Positions 33,635 to 45,460 of a stretch of 64,000 nt of DNA are shown piece by piece. The stretch is taken from the NCBI GenBank assembly GCA_951640165.1, contig OX621244.1:13410001-13474000 (forward strand). The letters are read 5' to 3'. The translations under genes were made by a program, and so were the position numbers. The DNA comes from Pseudoips prasinana (taxonomy: Eukaryota > Arthropoda > Insecta > Lepidoptera > Nolidae). The notes under the pieces are model-generated. The model ran no database searches, had not been told where the DNA came from, and saw nothing but the letters and a program-made list of their open reading frames with translations. The first letter of the stretch is position 1, and each line of letters starts with the position of its first letter.

Positions 33635-34309
33635 TATTATATGACATATAGCAAAGGTGGACCTTACTAATTCATGGCAGTCCTGTTGGAATGAATCCAG
33701 TTGGATTAAAGGGAAAAGCTATGCATCAATTCAACCAGATATTCCAGTTAAACCTTGGTTTTACAAATACAAAAGGGTTAGCAAAATTAATACTTCAGTA
33801 ATGTGTAGAATTCGCCTTGATTTCTGCTGCACTCCTGTCTTCTTGCACAAAATTAGAGTGAGGGACAATTCGTTATGTGAATGTGGTCTGGCGGATGGTT
33901 CGTTGGATCACATTTTTCTAAACCGTCAACTTTATGGTAAAACCTCTTTTGAGCATGTCATTCGAAAATTAAAAATTCAATACCCTGTAAATGTGCGCCA
34001 TCTTCTTTCCTTTTTTCCGGACCCGTTAATTGTCAATGCCTTTATTAAATGTATAGCAACTAACAAGATAAAACTGTAATAGTATTTTATTTAGTGTCTA
34101 TTCCTCTAATATACCTACATAAGTATGTTTAATTCTACTAACAATTATTATGTGTTTGTCTTTGTTACAGGTACTTAAATACTTCCACAATTAAATTTTA
34201 AATAATCTTACACTTGCCATCTTCTCAAACCCATGTATACCCATTATATGACACTGGCAGAAATTGCTGACAATTCGGCAGATTGCCAGTTAAAAAAAAA
34301 AAAAAAGTA

Positions 34310-35175
34310 TATTATATCTCTTGCTCTTTTTTATTCACCAAGTACTAAATTTTAATTTATCTCATTCTCATGGCTTGGTTTATTTTTAACTGGACATGCA
34401 AAACAGTAAGGATATGACATGTTCATCCTCCGAGCAATACTTGTTATTCCTCAGAGTGTTCATCATTAGCAAAGAGCGGGTAATTCTCAGAGGGATGATA
34501 ATTTCATGTTTTCTTTTACTTCAGTTTAACGGCTCTGGCTTCTTCGGCCTTATGAGCCTTCCGTAAAATATATTTTATTTCATTTATTTTCATCATGTCA
34601 AGTAAAGTCCGTCACAGTCAAGTCATACGTAGTCCTTGGCTTATATGGAGTTTTAGATTCAACACAGAAAATCGCAATTCACGGCAATATGGCACTTTCC
34701 TCCACTTGTGTACGTTGTCCATGATGTTATATGTTCGGCCTTGTCTCACAAGTTTTTTGCTTTCTAGGACAGTATTTATATAATAAAATTAACACCACCC
34801 TAAACATATACCCACAAAATTATACACGTTGCAAAATTTCAGTCACGTCACGTCATACCTTAAAACTCTCGACTATCAAAATACTGAAAAACAACTAATC
34901 CCGCCAAAATAGCTAAACTACAAATAATAACATAGCTCAACTCGATAAACTCACTCCACACATTTAACTTCCAATAATCCAAGCAAATTTACTATCTACA
35001 CAGATTTACCTATTCACACATACAAACATACTTTCATACACACATAATCCCACGATAACATATATATTAAGTTCAAAGTTTTATATTTGGTAAAAAGTGT
35101 TTTACAGGTCTATTTAGCGTAGGGTATGAGTGCCGCAGTGTAATTACGCAATGATCGATCAACAGTCGATCACAA
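34310..35175. other. spacer between the two convergent LINE A copies
   Basis: 866 bp of AT-rich sequence with no recognised gene or repeat. It ends in the left copy of the 12-bp duplication CAACATTTAGTT (35176-35187) made by the reverse LINE A insertion. The ORF at 34595-34783 is unsupported. Confidence 0.4.
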
Positions 35176-35527
35176 CAACATTTAGTTCTTCTTCTTCTTC
35201 TTTTTCCAAATGGCAAGTTATGCCGATGTCGACAATTCTGCCAATGTCAGATGTGAAATGGAAAAACGTGTGTCAAAATTTAACCAAGATTTTGAGAAAT
35301 GTTAAAACTAATTGTGTATCTTGACGATGGGGTTAAAACACTGAAACAAACAGACACAATTATAATAATAATAATAATCCTTTATTTCAAGTATCCATGA
35401 CTCATTTTTGGTTAGTAATACATAAGAACAAAAACTTAAGCCTATGTTAGTAAAAATACATATAATAAAAAGAATGTAAAAATAGATATATAAACAAAGT
35501 ATGCCACACCAACATTCAGACTTAAAT

Positions 35528-38117
35528 TCATAATTTGATGCCAATGCATCTTATAAAACACATTAATACTTCGTAAAGTTCTCGATAAGGGAATGTAAGC
35601 AAAGAAGAAAAGTTAATGGGAATGGGGATCTTTAAATTTGGAAGGTGACCATATAAATTATAGGTAGGATTATTATTGGAACATTCAAAGAATATGTGGT
35701 CCAGGGTTCCCTCGTCCAAACCGCACTCACAGAGTGATGAATCCCGAATCCGTATTTTGTGCAGGAAAACAGGTGAACAACAGAAACCTAATCGCGGTCT
35801 ACAAACAGTTGATATCATCCATTTAGAGACCTTTTTATATTTATGGAACCAAGGTTTTATCACAATATGTGGTTGTACCCCATAATAAAAGCCACCTTTC
35901 ATCTTGCTAGACATTCCAATAATTTTGCCATTCACGTTTTAAGTTCTCTTTGGGAAGGTTTAGCAAGTCATACCCATAAAAACAGTAAATCTATTATCTA
36001 CAATTTGGGATGTAACAGCTTTTTTTGCCAATAAGTCAGCAAATTCATTCCCCTTGATACCACAATGACTGGGGATCCATACTAGTTGGACAATTTTTCC
36101 TTTTGTGCAACAAGCCAAGAGAGATTTTTTAATTTCCAAAATAAGAGGACTATGAATCTTTGATCGATAAGCGCTTTGATCTAAGGTTTTCAGGGTACTT
36201 AAAGAATCCGAGAAAATTACTGCTCTATTTATATTGTGACCCTCTATAAAGCGGCACGTTTCCAATACAGCCACACATTCTCCAGTGAATACTGAAGACT
36301 CCTTAGGACACCTATATTTTAAAATAATGCTAGAAGTTTGGTAGTATACTGAACTTCCTACAGGCTTAGTGTCTGCCAATTTTGAAGCGTCAGTTGTAAA
36401 ATCTTTAAAAACCACTCCACCTTTCTTCAATAATTTCATTGAAGAACATGTCTGCCGCGGGGTTTTTTTTGAAATGCCAATATCAAAGTAAATTTCTGGT
36501 ATATGTGGACATAAAACTTCAAAGTCAAAGCTAAAAACTGGTAGTCTAGAAAACTTAACTATAGGGATCACAATATTTTGATACTCTTGAAAAGATACAA
36601 GAATTAATGGCATATCTTTATTGCGCCAATATCTTGTCTCTCTAAATTACAAACTTAAATTAGATAACATGTTAATTAAAGGGTGAGAGGACTGAGTTAT
36701 ATCTTTGGATACAAATCGAGAAGCTAAAAACTGTCTCCTTATGGCCAAAGGGGGATCAGCACACTCAACCTGCAACGCATTGATGTGAGAAGACTTCATG
36801 CAACCTGGTATGATGCGAAGGCACATAGATTGAATCTTAACTAACCTAGATAAAGCCCCTTTATTACAAGGAATCATAAGAAAACTCCCATAGTCCATTA
36901 TACTACGTATTAAAGCATTATACACCAACTTCATAGTATATGGATAAGCACCCCACCAAACTCCTGCAAGAGCTTTTAATATCGGTACAACTCTCTCGCA
37001 TCTTTGAACCAAGTAATTTATATGGTGTAAACCAGTTAGTTTGGAATCCAAAAAGACACCTAAAAATTTAACTTTGGGCCTTTTTGGGATGTTTTCACCA
37101 TTTATATTAATTGATACTTGTGGGATATTTTTTTGCGGGTAAAAATAATCACTGAACTTTTGGTAGCAGACAAACTAAGGCCATGCCTCGATAACCACTG
37201 ATTTAGGGAGCCCAGGGAGATACAAATGGAAGATGCTGCATTCTCTATAGAGGGGTTAATCACATTTAGAGCCATGTCATCGGCATATTGTAAAATATGA
37301 CAGTTTGTATTAAGACATGATCCTACATCAGCCGTGTAGAGATTAAACAGCAAAGGACTTAGAACTGAGCCTTGCGGTAGGCCCCTCCAAGTCCTTCTAG
37401 CATCAAAATTCTCACCCTGGACTGTCAATACCAGGGAGCGAGACATGAGTAAACTCAAAATGCAATGAACCATCTTAACCGGAACTCTCAGCTGTAGCAA
37501 CTTTTGCCTGAGGGATGGAAGATGAACACTATCATAAGCTGCAGATACATCTAAGAAAGCTGCAACCGAAGATTCATTTTTAGAAAAGGCTAAACGAATG
37601 TCTGTCACCAAAACCCCAACACTATCATTAAGTACCAAGACCTTTTCTAAATCCAAATTGGGAACTTGCTAGTAAGTTTCTGGATTCCACAAACTATTCC
37701 AACCTAGTCTTTATTAAATGCTCCAATAGTTTTGCCATCACTGAGGATAAAGCAATTGGTCGAAGACCATTTGGATCATCTGCATGCTTGCCAGGCTTAA
37801 CTATTGATGATGATTATTTGAGTCTTCCACTGATCAGGAATCCAGCCAGAATTAAAACAAAAGTTAATAATATTTAACAGGTATTGCTTGGTTTTTTGGG
37901 TAGAATTTACTATATAAAAATAAGGAAGGCCATCTATGATGCCTGGAGCTGAGTCCCGGACATGACGTCTCAAAATATCGGTGAACTCATTCATAGAGAA
38001 TGAAAAGTCCAAAGGATCAGCTAAGATATTTTCTTTAGGCAAGTAGGTGACTTCTCTTGCAATATGTTGGAACATATGGAGGGGCAATCTTACAAAAAAT
38101 TGTTCCGCAACTTCTCT
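35528..38117 (-). pseudogene. LINE A reverse copy, ORF2 RT, RNase H and C-terminus
   Basis: Minus-strand frames in order: the RT N-terminal part at 38087-37797 (RDSAPGIIDGLPY); RT core at 37656-37102 with AAFLDVSAAYDSV, GLPQGSVLSP and QYADDMALN; connection at 37051-36647; RNase H at 36613-35960 with FTTDASKLAD, TGECVAVLET, IFSDSLSTL and IPSHCGIKGNEFAD; C-terminus at 35935-35528 with KPWFHKYKKV and LCECGLDEGTLDHIF. Each join needs a frame change, so it is dead. It is clearly homologous to but diverged from the forward copy. Confidence 0.85.
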
Positions 38118-39216
38118 AGTAATTTATTTATTATTTATTAAATTAAAGGCCAACAAGGACCAATTTATAAAAATACACTAATACAATACAATACTTAAAA
38201 TAACATACAGAACAATAACATTACAAAACAATACAACAAAACAATCAAAATAATATTTCGACATCATCCCGTACATGTAGGGGGAGGGGGGGCACATTGA
38301 TTCACGGGGCACATTGATACAGTATCTATATCTCAAAACCGATAAACGCTACACAGTCCGGCACATCACTAGAATGCTCAAGGCAAAGATATTATAATAT
38401 AACAAGATTGCGCACTCCAAGATTTAGTTCAAAGTAAAATGAACTCAAAGTCTTTAAGATACAGTCCATTTCTCTTTGTAGTATACCAATAGGAAAAAAC
38501 GGACCACTTGAGAGGCTCTCGTTTTGGAATCTGTCCCTGTCTAACAGATGGCCAGCCTAAAAATAACTTACTTGACGTATAAAATAGTAGAATTTTAGGT
38601 CAAACACCTAGGATTATGTTTTCATATAACTATAATTAAATAATTTTTATTTATTTAAGACGTACACAACGTTTTTTTAAACTATGTCTTATTCTTTGAT
38701 AGCTTTTTAAATACATTTAATTTGGGTTTAGTATGACGGCGTTTACGTCAAAACGTCAGGTTGACATGACTGTCAATGTCAACCTAGCGAAGCGTCATTG
38801 TCGATGGTGGTGTGGGCGGCCATCTTGAAGTCACTTTTGAACGAGACGGCGCCCGCGCACCACGCTTGTGACGAATCGCTGAGAATCTTCGCCATCACGA
38901 TATTTTAAGATTTCATTTGATTGATTTTACATTGTAGTAATCACTAAACATCTAATTAAATCGTGATTCTTGTGAATTACGTTGATTGTGATTTGAAGTA
39001 ATTTATTTCTGTTCCGCCCTCACCTACCCATGAAATTATAAGAGGATGAGTTGTGGTGAAGAGCCTTCAAGCCGTCCTGCTTCCACAAGTATATTCAATA
39101 GCAGTATTTATAAGAAATGACGTTTACCACACTCAATTTGTAAACAAATATGGCGAATGTTTGTTTTGAAATTATTTATCGTATTGTGCTCCAATCCAGT
39201 TCCAATTTGCTTAAAA

Positions 39217-39427
39217 ATGGTTTTAACTTGTTGCGTAAAAGGGTGTAAAAATTTGGGTCATCTGGGGAGTGGTATATCTTTTCACAAGTAATTGTTATCT
39301 TGTAATGTTTCTATATTTTGGCTAAGTTCAGCAACAGGGTAACCATTCGTTACGTATTTAATGAATCGTTTTTCTAGATTTCCCAAAAACGAGGAATTTA
39401 AACAAAAATGGATGAATATTGTTCCCG
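39217..39427 (+). pseudogene. THAP-domain exons of the P-like element
   Basis: Exon 39217-39287 (MVLTCCVKGCKNLGHLGSGI, SFHK) has a GTAATT donor. Exon 39378-39427 follows a TTTTTCTAG acceptor and reads FPKNEEFKQKWMNIVP, in phase 2. C-x3-C, the FHKFP motif and the W-x-I are hallmarks of the THAP zinc-binding DNA-recognition domain. The second half (C-x2-H, usually CS-HF) is not found; a possible third exon from 39492 (EFLHIDTKYYSPLPA) lacks it. So the domain is incomplete here. Confidence 0.65.
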
Positions 39428-39636
39428 GTAAATAATAATCTGATATAGCAATTAACTGTTTTATTACAAATAACATTCACATTTGTTTTAGAGTTTTTGC
39501 ACATTGACACAAAATACTATTCCCCACTACCAGCCACTAAGCATACCTACTCGAGATTGTTGTCTCTTACAACAAACGATTTTTCCAACCTGTCGTAATG
39601 TATATTAGGTATTTTATACCTACGTAATAATTGTCT

Positions 39637-39887
39637 GCTGTGTGGTGATGGCGACAAATATCAGAATCAGAATATCATCACCCCATCTCATCCCGTGGGG
39701 GGCGTAGAAGTCGACCCGAGGGAATATCTACCAGAGGACGGGAAGCAGCTTCCTTCTGAGTACTACGACCATCATACTGCGATCGCAAACCCGCCTGCCA
39801 AGCGTGGCGATTATGGCATATCCCCTCAAGATGATTCTTGAGGGAGGCTTGTCCAGCAGTGGACTTATTTAAGCTGTAATGATGATG
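39637..39887 (+). mobile_element. short retroelement (SINE or LINE tail) inside the P-like element
   Basis: A 251-bp insert ends in GATGATGATG and contains CTTGTCCAGCAGTGGACTTA, the standard 3' tail of RTE-type LINEs and their SINEs in Lepidoptera. It is flanked by the 11-bp direct repeat AATAATTGTCT (39626-39636 and 39888-39898). It is the innermost layer of the nest. Confidence 0.8.
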
Positions 39888-41123
39888 AATAATTGTCTAT
39901 TTCACTATATCTAACACTAAAACGAGGCTACTGTTTCGTCGTGTCAGTGTTTGTTATGAGTAAATAGGTAAGAAATAGACAATTGCTACACTCTTATTAA
40001 TAACAAAAGATATAAAATTGTCTCAGTTGTTTAGATTAAGCCACTTAGAAGATATTTTCAATTAAGGTAGTGAGTATAGTACTATCCATGGAATAAATTT
40101 AAAAATCGGGCCTGTAGTCTATTAGTGTTACCTGATTTTCACAATCTAATCTATATTGAATATATGTATTACGATAATTATCCTAGAATACTATAGCCGA
40201 CTGACACAAAACACTTGTTGCGAAAAAGAATATAAGTAAATAAAACACATAATATACTTGAAAACTATTTGGATACATTACGAATATATAATATTTGGAA
40301 AGTTTATTGCCTTTGTCCAAAATATCTACCACTACTCACACTTACATTAGGGCGGGAATTGTACTATAAATAATTATATAATTTCCAAACGTTTAAAAAA
40401 TCTACAAATAATCTTGGTATAATTTAATTTATATTGCTTGCAGAGAGGCATACAAAATAAAGAAAGTATAAGTAACGAAAACATCTCGAATACGTATACC
40501 TAGGTATGCAGTGGGACGAACAGTAACTTTAAAAGCACTGCACAGGTAGTATGATTATACTTCAAAAGTAAGTTTATTCATTCTCATAAAAACAAAATTT
40601 TTAATTTGGCGCGTTAAATCATTCGCATAATTCCACGACGCATGGTCACTCTATTAGAAGGAGATGCCATCCAAAACAGCTACTTCTTGCTCGGGCCGTT
40701 TTTGCTCCCTCAGTGCGCAATCTTGTTATATTATAATATCTTTGGCTCAAGGACATTCACAAGAATGACAGTTGTGTCACCGCTCGCCGCCAGTTTGCCG
40801 TTCGGCCTCAACGGCCATTAACGTGTTGGAACTGTTGGAAGTTGCGTGCGCCGCTGCCTACAAACAAAATACGTGAAATGTAATTGTGTCTCAGGAGGAT
40901 ACTCTTAGTTGTTTTTGTTATTATTTGTTACTAAAGGTAAGTAAATATAGTTTTTATTGTATTTTAAAATGTTTTTGATTGCTATATATTTGATGAAATT
41001 AATTGTTTGTGGAAAAAGTCCTTTGGGGCACTTTGATACGGTAATGTGCGGGGGTACAATGATACGTATCAATCTGACCCTCTAGTGTATTATTTTATTG
41101 TTTTTTTTTCTTTTTTTCAGAAA

Positions 41124-41409
41124 ATGGTACAAACCCAAAACTGATAGATAAAATATCAATGAAGAAAACATTGAAGATGCAATACGTGAAGTATTGTCAA
41201 AGACTTTATCTATACGCAAAGCAGCCGACAAATATGGCATCAAAACTGCAACCCTACAACATCGCATAGAAAAAGCCAGAAAATCATTTGAAGCTACCAG
41301 AACATTATCTACAAATGAAGTATCCTCTTCATTACAAGCAGAATGTTCTTTATCACAAGCAGGTCCATCTTCACCACAAATTGCACATCTATGGAGATGG
41401 CACAAATAG
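41124..41409 (+). pseudogene. psq helix-turn-helix remnant of pogo-like transposase 2
   Basis: ATG at 41124 (MVQTQN) runs into a stop after six codons. A shifted frame from 41152 reads NINEENIEDAIREVLSKTLS, IRKAADKYGIKTATLQHRIE and then a Ser-rich linker to a stop at 41409. The HTH closely parallels that of element 1 (LSIRKAADKYGIK versus LTIRKAAEKYNVP). The catalytic domain is missing. Confidence 0.75.
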
Positions 41410-41965
41410 CATCATCTTCAGCACACACTACTACTGCAGCTTTATCATCACACACTGCTACAGCTACTTCATCAAACATCTATGGTTCCAAGTATACCGT
41501 TGCACAAGTTTTTTTAACCGAACAAGAAAACTATTCTATGATGAAAATATTGTTTTTTTGTGATTATATTCCTTAAGTAACTTAAGAGACTGATTATGGC
41601 TAATGTACACTCTTAATAAAAAGTATTTTGCGATCTCAATGAATTAAATTGTTTTATTTCTTAATTTTAAGTAATAATACAGTTTATATTGGGTTTTTAG
41701 TCAGTTTAAATTTGCATTTCATATGGATTTAAAATCCGTATCAAACTGCCCCACCCCATGTATCAAAGTGCCCCACTGGTGGGGCAGAATGATACGAAAA
41801 TGTTTTTTCTTAAAATCAGTTTATCTCTATACGTCGCCAGTTTTAGCGGTTTTTGCGTAGCCAAAATATAAGCTGACATATCAAAACAAATATTTAAATA
41901 TAATGCTTTATGGTCCCCAGAAAAGAGATTGAATTTTTGTGTACCTAAGTGCCCCCCCCTCCCTC

Positions 41966-42976
41966 TACCATGTCACAGTGATACATGTATTGGCAGTCGA
42001 ATCGCTGGGCGAAGGCGCTCAGGATACTGTTCCGGCTGACCCGCACCCTCCACACCAGTGATGTGCACCGCTTGCGCATTGTTGTATAAAAACAATCCAC
42101 GCGCGCTTCGGCGAACATCCCTGAAGCGCTACAGAAGCGAGGCAGCCCCAACAACACCCTGAATGCATTATTGTATTGGACGCGTAGAGCGCCGTACTGC
42201 TTTTGCGTATAATTCACCCACAGACCGCTAGCGTAGAAGGACGTGCAAAATGCCCTGAACAGGGTGATCTTGACGCCTCTTGAACAGCGAGCAAATCTGC
42301 GTGCTATCATATTTGCACGAACAGACAACGCTCTACGCTCCCTTTCTATGTAATTATCGTCTTTCAGATCCGGGGTTAGCAAGTACCCAAGGTATTTAAA
42401 TTGTTCTACCCTACTCAGGGGCTGGCCATTCAGTTTTAGTTTAGGGGTTTGACTTAGGGACCTTCCCCGGACCTGAAAGACCATCCACTCACTTTTCGTT
42501 ACGTTGTACACCAACCCATGTTGTCCAGCATATTTAGCGCAAACGTCGAGCAGCTGCGTCAGTCCACCTATAGAAGCACTGAGCAACACCATGTCGTCTG
42601 CGAAGCTAATATTATTAAGGCAGACTCCATCAATATGACAGCCGACATGTGTGCCGCTGAGCTCCTCCACAAGCGCGTTTACATACAGGTTAAAAAGTTT
42701 CGGCGATGACAGCCCCCCTTGCCTCACGCCGCACTCCAAACTGTATGGCGTCGAATATGCCCCTGACCACCGAACAACGTTGATCTGGTTCCCATACCAA
42801 TATTTGAAAATACGGATTAGTTTCTCGGGCATCGTTGTTTGGTGTAATTTTTGCCATAGAATATCGTAAGAAACCAGATCAATCGCTTTCGATAAATCAA
42901 GAAAACACGCAAAAATGGGCGTATTTTTATCCGTGTAGTAGTTGACAGTTTGCTTCAGACACAATATAGCCGTTTC
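41966..42976 (-). pseudogene. LINE B reverse transcriptase fragment
   Basis: The open minus-strand frame reads ILCLKQTVNYYTDKNTPIFA, FLDLSKAIDLVSYD, GVRQGGLSSPKLFNLYV and NISFADDMVLLSAS, then a thumb/connection region to HCDMV. The pogo-like insertion at the TA (41966-41967) stops it. Joining across the insertion keeps the frame (HCDMV-HVRDDVEILF and stop at about 38248), which confirms the insertion model. The N-terminal endonuclease is absent. Confidence 0.85.
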
Positions 42977-42980
42977 AGTA

Positions 42981-44124
42981 GAGAGGTAATAGATGAGGAA
43001 TTTGATGGAGAACAGCCCTTCCTAAATCTATTAATATGTTTCCATACAACAGAGGCAGGCGTAGCAGGGGACAATAAAGAGCAAAACTTAACCCAACTGG
43101 CCCGTTTCTTCCCACGTAGTAATCTTTTTGATTTGGCTAGCGCATGTTTATATAATACCAAATTATCGTTGTTCATCTCTGCATTGTAAATCAACTCAAT
43201 CTCCTTCCTCTCTCTGATAATAATAGTGCACTCATGATCCCACCATGGAGGAGATGGTATTTTATTAGAGGCACTATTTTTATTAGGAAGCAAGAATCAG
43301 CAGTGTCAGAGATGGCAGAGACTAACAAATCATAGCAGGTTTTAACATGGCAGTGATCAGTATTATTTAAAATTTGAGTGTTTAAATTTGGAAGAGTGTC
43401 AATTTTACCATCCAATAGTGAAGAAAACTTACTCCAATCTGGCTTAGATAAATTATACTTCAGAAAAGGAGGGGAAACTTTCTCTAAATAAGTTTTTGCA
43501 GTCAAAGAAATTACAATAGGATAATGATCACTGCCATGTGTTAAACTAGTGCATTGCCAATGGGAAGACGCACACACAGCTTTTGTGTTGTCCCGGAAGA
43601 GTTCTGCGAGTTGAAAAACCATTTTTCAAAACACAGAGATTTAAACTGTCTAAGATCTCAACTAAACCCTCACCAAAGGGATCACAGCGCTCAGATCCCC
43701 ATCTAAAATGGTGACAATTAAAGTCACCCATTACTAGAATTGAACCGCTAACATTTTGAAATAGATTTCTTAAAATATTTAAGTAATTCCTATGAGGATG
43801 GGCAATATAAACTGAAAAAACATTGAAGCCCTCAACACAACCTGCAGCAATACTCATATCCTGATCAACTGCTGAAGGTGGGATCTGAAGGGACATAAAT
43901 GGGACATGGTTATTAATGAAAAGTGCCGACCCTCCATAGCCGTCTGATCGATCACATCTAAGAATGTTGAAGTGGGGCATACGATAGCTGAGACTTGGTG
44001 TTAGCCAAGTCTCTGCTAAAGAACAAGCTAAAGGCTTGTACTTGTTTAGAAGGAAAATGAGGTCATGTTTTTTGTGAAAAACACTCCTCACGTTCCACTG
44101 GAGGAATACCATTTTCGGAGCCAT
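42981..44124 (-). pseudogene. LINE A reverse copy, ORF2 endonuclease part
   Basis: ATG at 44124 (MAPKMVFLQWNVRSVFHKKH). AP-endonuclease motifs: AETWLT, GYGGSALF, VMGDFNCHHFRWGS and GSDHYPIV. Further down: PPWWDHEC and VKFCSLLSPATPASVVWKHI, which match the forward copy. The frame changes near 43560 and 43300. It ends at the LINE B insertion (AGTA, 42977-42980). Confidence 0.85.
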
Positions 44125-44298
44125 GTTTATATTGTAATAAAATAGGGATAAGTGTATTAGCAACGTGGGATGGTGATGAGTTAGAAGAAAGAATCTGTAT
44201 TACTAAATTAAGTAGGAAAGAATTGTTAGAGGTATCTAAATGAGAATTGCTATTATTTAATGCGCAGCCATTAGGCTGTGAAGGTGGGGGAGAAGAGG

Positions 44299-45460
44299 TT
44301 AACTGGTTATGAGTATACTTATCATAAGAAGGTGAAAGGGGGCATGGGTCTTTGGCTTAAGAAGATAGGTTCTGCGGTATGACACTGTCCGCTGCTGTGC
44401 AGGAGTGGATTTCACAGCATTGGCATAACTCCGAGAAACTGCTGGTGTGGCTTTACTGGCTTCAACATAAGAGATAGCTTTTTCTGCCACGGTGGACTTT
44501 ATTTTCCTCTGTCTATTGTACTCCGGACAATCCTTGCTATTAGCAAAATGATTGCCTTCGCACAATATACAGAAGGCTTCCTCTGTTGTGATGTTGCAGG
44601 TATCAACTGTGTGCTCATGTCCACATTTACTACAGCGTGGTTTGGATCTACATACAGACTCCACATGACCAAACCTACAGTATTTCCGACACTGAATTGT
44701 AGGATAAATGTATTGTTGCACTTGAAGAGCCGTGTAACAACAAAATACCCTTTGGGGGAGAATTTGACCATCAAATGTAATAACACAGGTCTCTGTGGGC
44801 TTCCATTCTGGAATGCCTTCTTTCACAACTTTTCTATTTAACCTCCTAACTTTTAATATTTTCCCACATCCTGAAGGGACTTTTAGGTATGCTTTAGCCT
44901 CATCCTCTGTCATGTCTGCTGGGACTCCGGAGACTACACCCATACGAGTGATATTAAAAGATGGAAGAATAGCAACAAATTTATGAGTAGAGAGCATTGG
45001 GTTAAATAAAAAAGTGTTTGCATCTTCTGCAGATGCAAACTCCACAGATACCCGGTTTCTTCCAACTCTCTTAACACCATCTGATATTACATTCCTGATA
45101 GAATTGTTTAGGAGAAATAAGCCGAAGGAAACAGGATGAAGAGTAGTGCCTGCGTTGGGTTGAGGTTCAATACGGGAGACATGAACTATAAAAGGCCCTT
45201 TGTCAGTAGTGGAGTATGTATCTCGGCCTATCGGGCTTTTAGCGAGTTTAGCAGGGACACTGGGCGGAGCGTTACTAGAACGTTTAAGAGGGGCAGAAGT
45301 CACAACCATTGGTTGGGATTCCAATTAGCATGCAACATTAGCAAGCTGGGATAGGGGGTTAGGAGAAAGGATATGGACATTATTTGGGTAAGGCGTTATT
45401 TGGAGGAGTAGATGGACCATCCGGAGGATCCCCCGGGTCTGGGGGATTATCCGTATCCAT
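44299..45460 (-). pseudogene. LINE A reverse copy, ORF1 (gag-like, zinc knuckles)
   Basis: ATG at 45460 (MDTDNPPDPGDPPDGPSTPP) meets a stop near 45380. The main frame from about 45324 reads GPFIVHVSRIEPQPNAGTTL, GVVSGVPADMTEDEAKAYLK and three knuckles (IQCRKYCRFGHVESVC, PRCSKCGHEHTVDTC, AFCILCEGNHFANSKDC). It is homologous to the forward ORF1. Confidence 0.85.

Larger units (their letters stand above)
29092..34079 (+). pseudogene. LINE A ORF2 (endonuclease, RT, RNase H), frameshifted and split by mariner
   Basis: Starts MDLRFLQWNARSVYPKKNEV. Endonuclease motifs: SETW, GYGGAS, MGDFNCHNKLWGS and GSDHYPV. RT motifs: FLDISSAYDSV, GLPQGSVLSP and QYADDLCLY. RNase H motifs: KFFTDASKLS, TGECIGILEA, IIFSDSKSAL and IPSHVGISGNECAD. 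After the mariner (32354-33634) the C-terminus resumes with KPWFYKYKRV and LCECGLADGSLDHI. Frame breaks near 29570, 30010, 30385-30410 and 32200 make it non-functional. Confidence 0.85.
27445..34309 (+). mobile_element. LINE A, forward copy (non-LTR retrotransposon), carrying a mariner
   Basis: A near-full-length non-LTR element: 5' UTR, ORF1 with zinc knuckles, and ORF2 with AP-endonuclease, reverse transcriptase, RNase H and a C-terminal Cys/His region. The tail is poly(A) at about 34294-34308. The RNase H domain points to the I-type group and not to jockey; this is inferred. The last 3' bases (GACACTGGCAGAAATTG...) match the end of the reverse copy. Frameshifts make it inactive. Net length without the mariner is about 5.6 kb. 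No target-site duplication was found. Confidence 0.8.
38384..40744 (+). mobile_element. P-element-like transposon (2361 bp) with 8-bp duplication
   Basis: 33-bp terminal inverted repeats begin CAAAGATATTATAATATAAC at 38384 and are mirrored exactly at 40712-40744. The 8-bp direct repeat GCTCAAGG flanks them at 38376-38383 and 40745-40752. An 8-bp duplication, roughly 31-bp TIRs and an N-terminal THAP domain together fit the P superfamily; hAT also makes 8-bp duplications, but the THAP exons favour P. The body lacks a recognisable catalytic region, so it is non-autonomous. Confidence 0.75.
38280..41965 (+). mobile_element. pogo-like DNA transposon 2, internally deleted, containing a P-like element
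   Basis: Ends are inverted repeats GGGGGAGGGGGGGCACA (left) and GAGGGAGGGGGGGGCACTT (right, complement). TA is duplicated at 38278-38279 and 41966-41967. Apart from the nested element (38384-40744) only about 1.3 kb remains, with a psq HTH and no DDE core. A non-coding exon ends at 40936 (AAAG|GTAAGT) and a splice acceptor ends at 41120 before ATG 41124, the same layout as pogo-like element 1. Eight copies of a 16-bp motif of the form GGGGCACTTTGATACG lie at the ends, in the intron and near the 3' end. Confidence 0.85.
38122..42976 (-). mobile_element. LINE B, 5'-truncated, inserted into LINE A
   Basis: A different LINE (CR1/L2-like by its RT style, inferred), on the minus strand. It is flanked by AGTA at 38118-38121 and 42977-42980. 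The 5' end is truncated inside the RT, typical of target-primed reverse transcription. The 3' end is a UTR ending TAAATAATAAATAAATT (minus strand, to 38122). It is interrupted by pogo-like element 2. Confidence 0.75.

Noticed and set aside
38700..39130. CpG-rich promoter of a host THAP gene
   Set aside because: The block lies wholly between the exact TIRs of the P-like element, so it is more simply the element's own 5' region.
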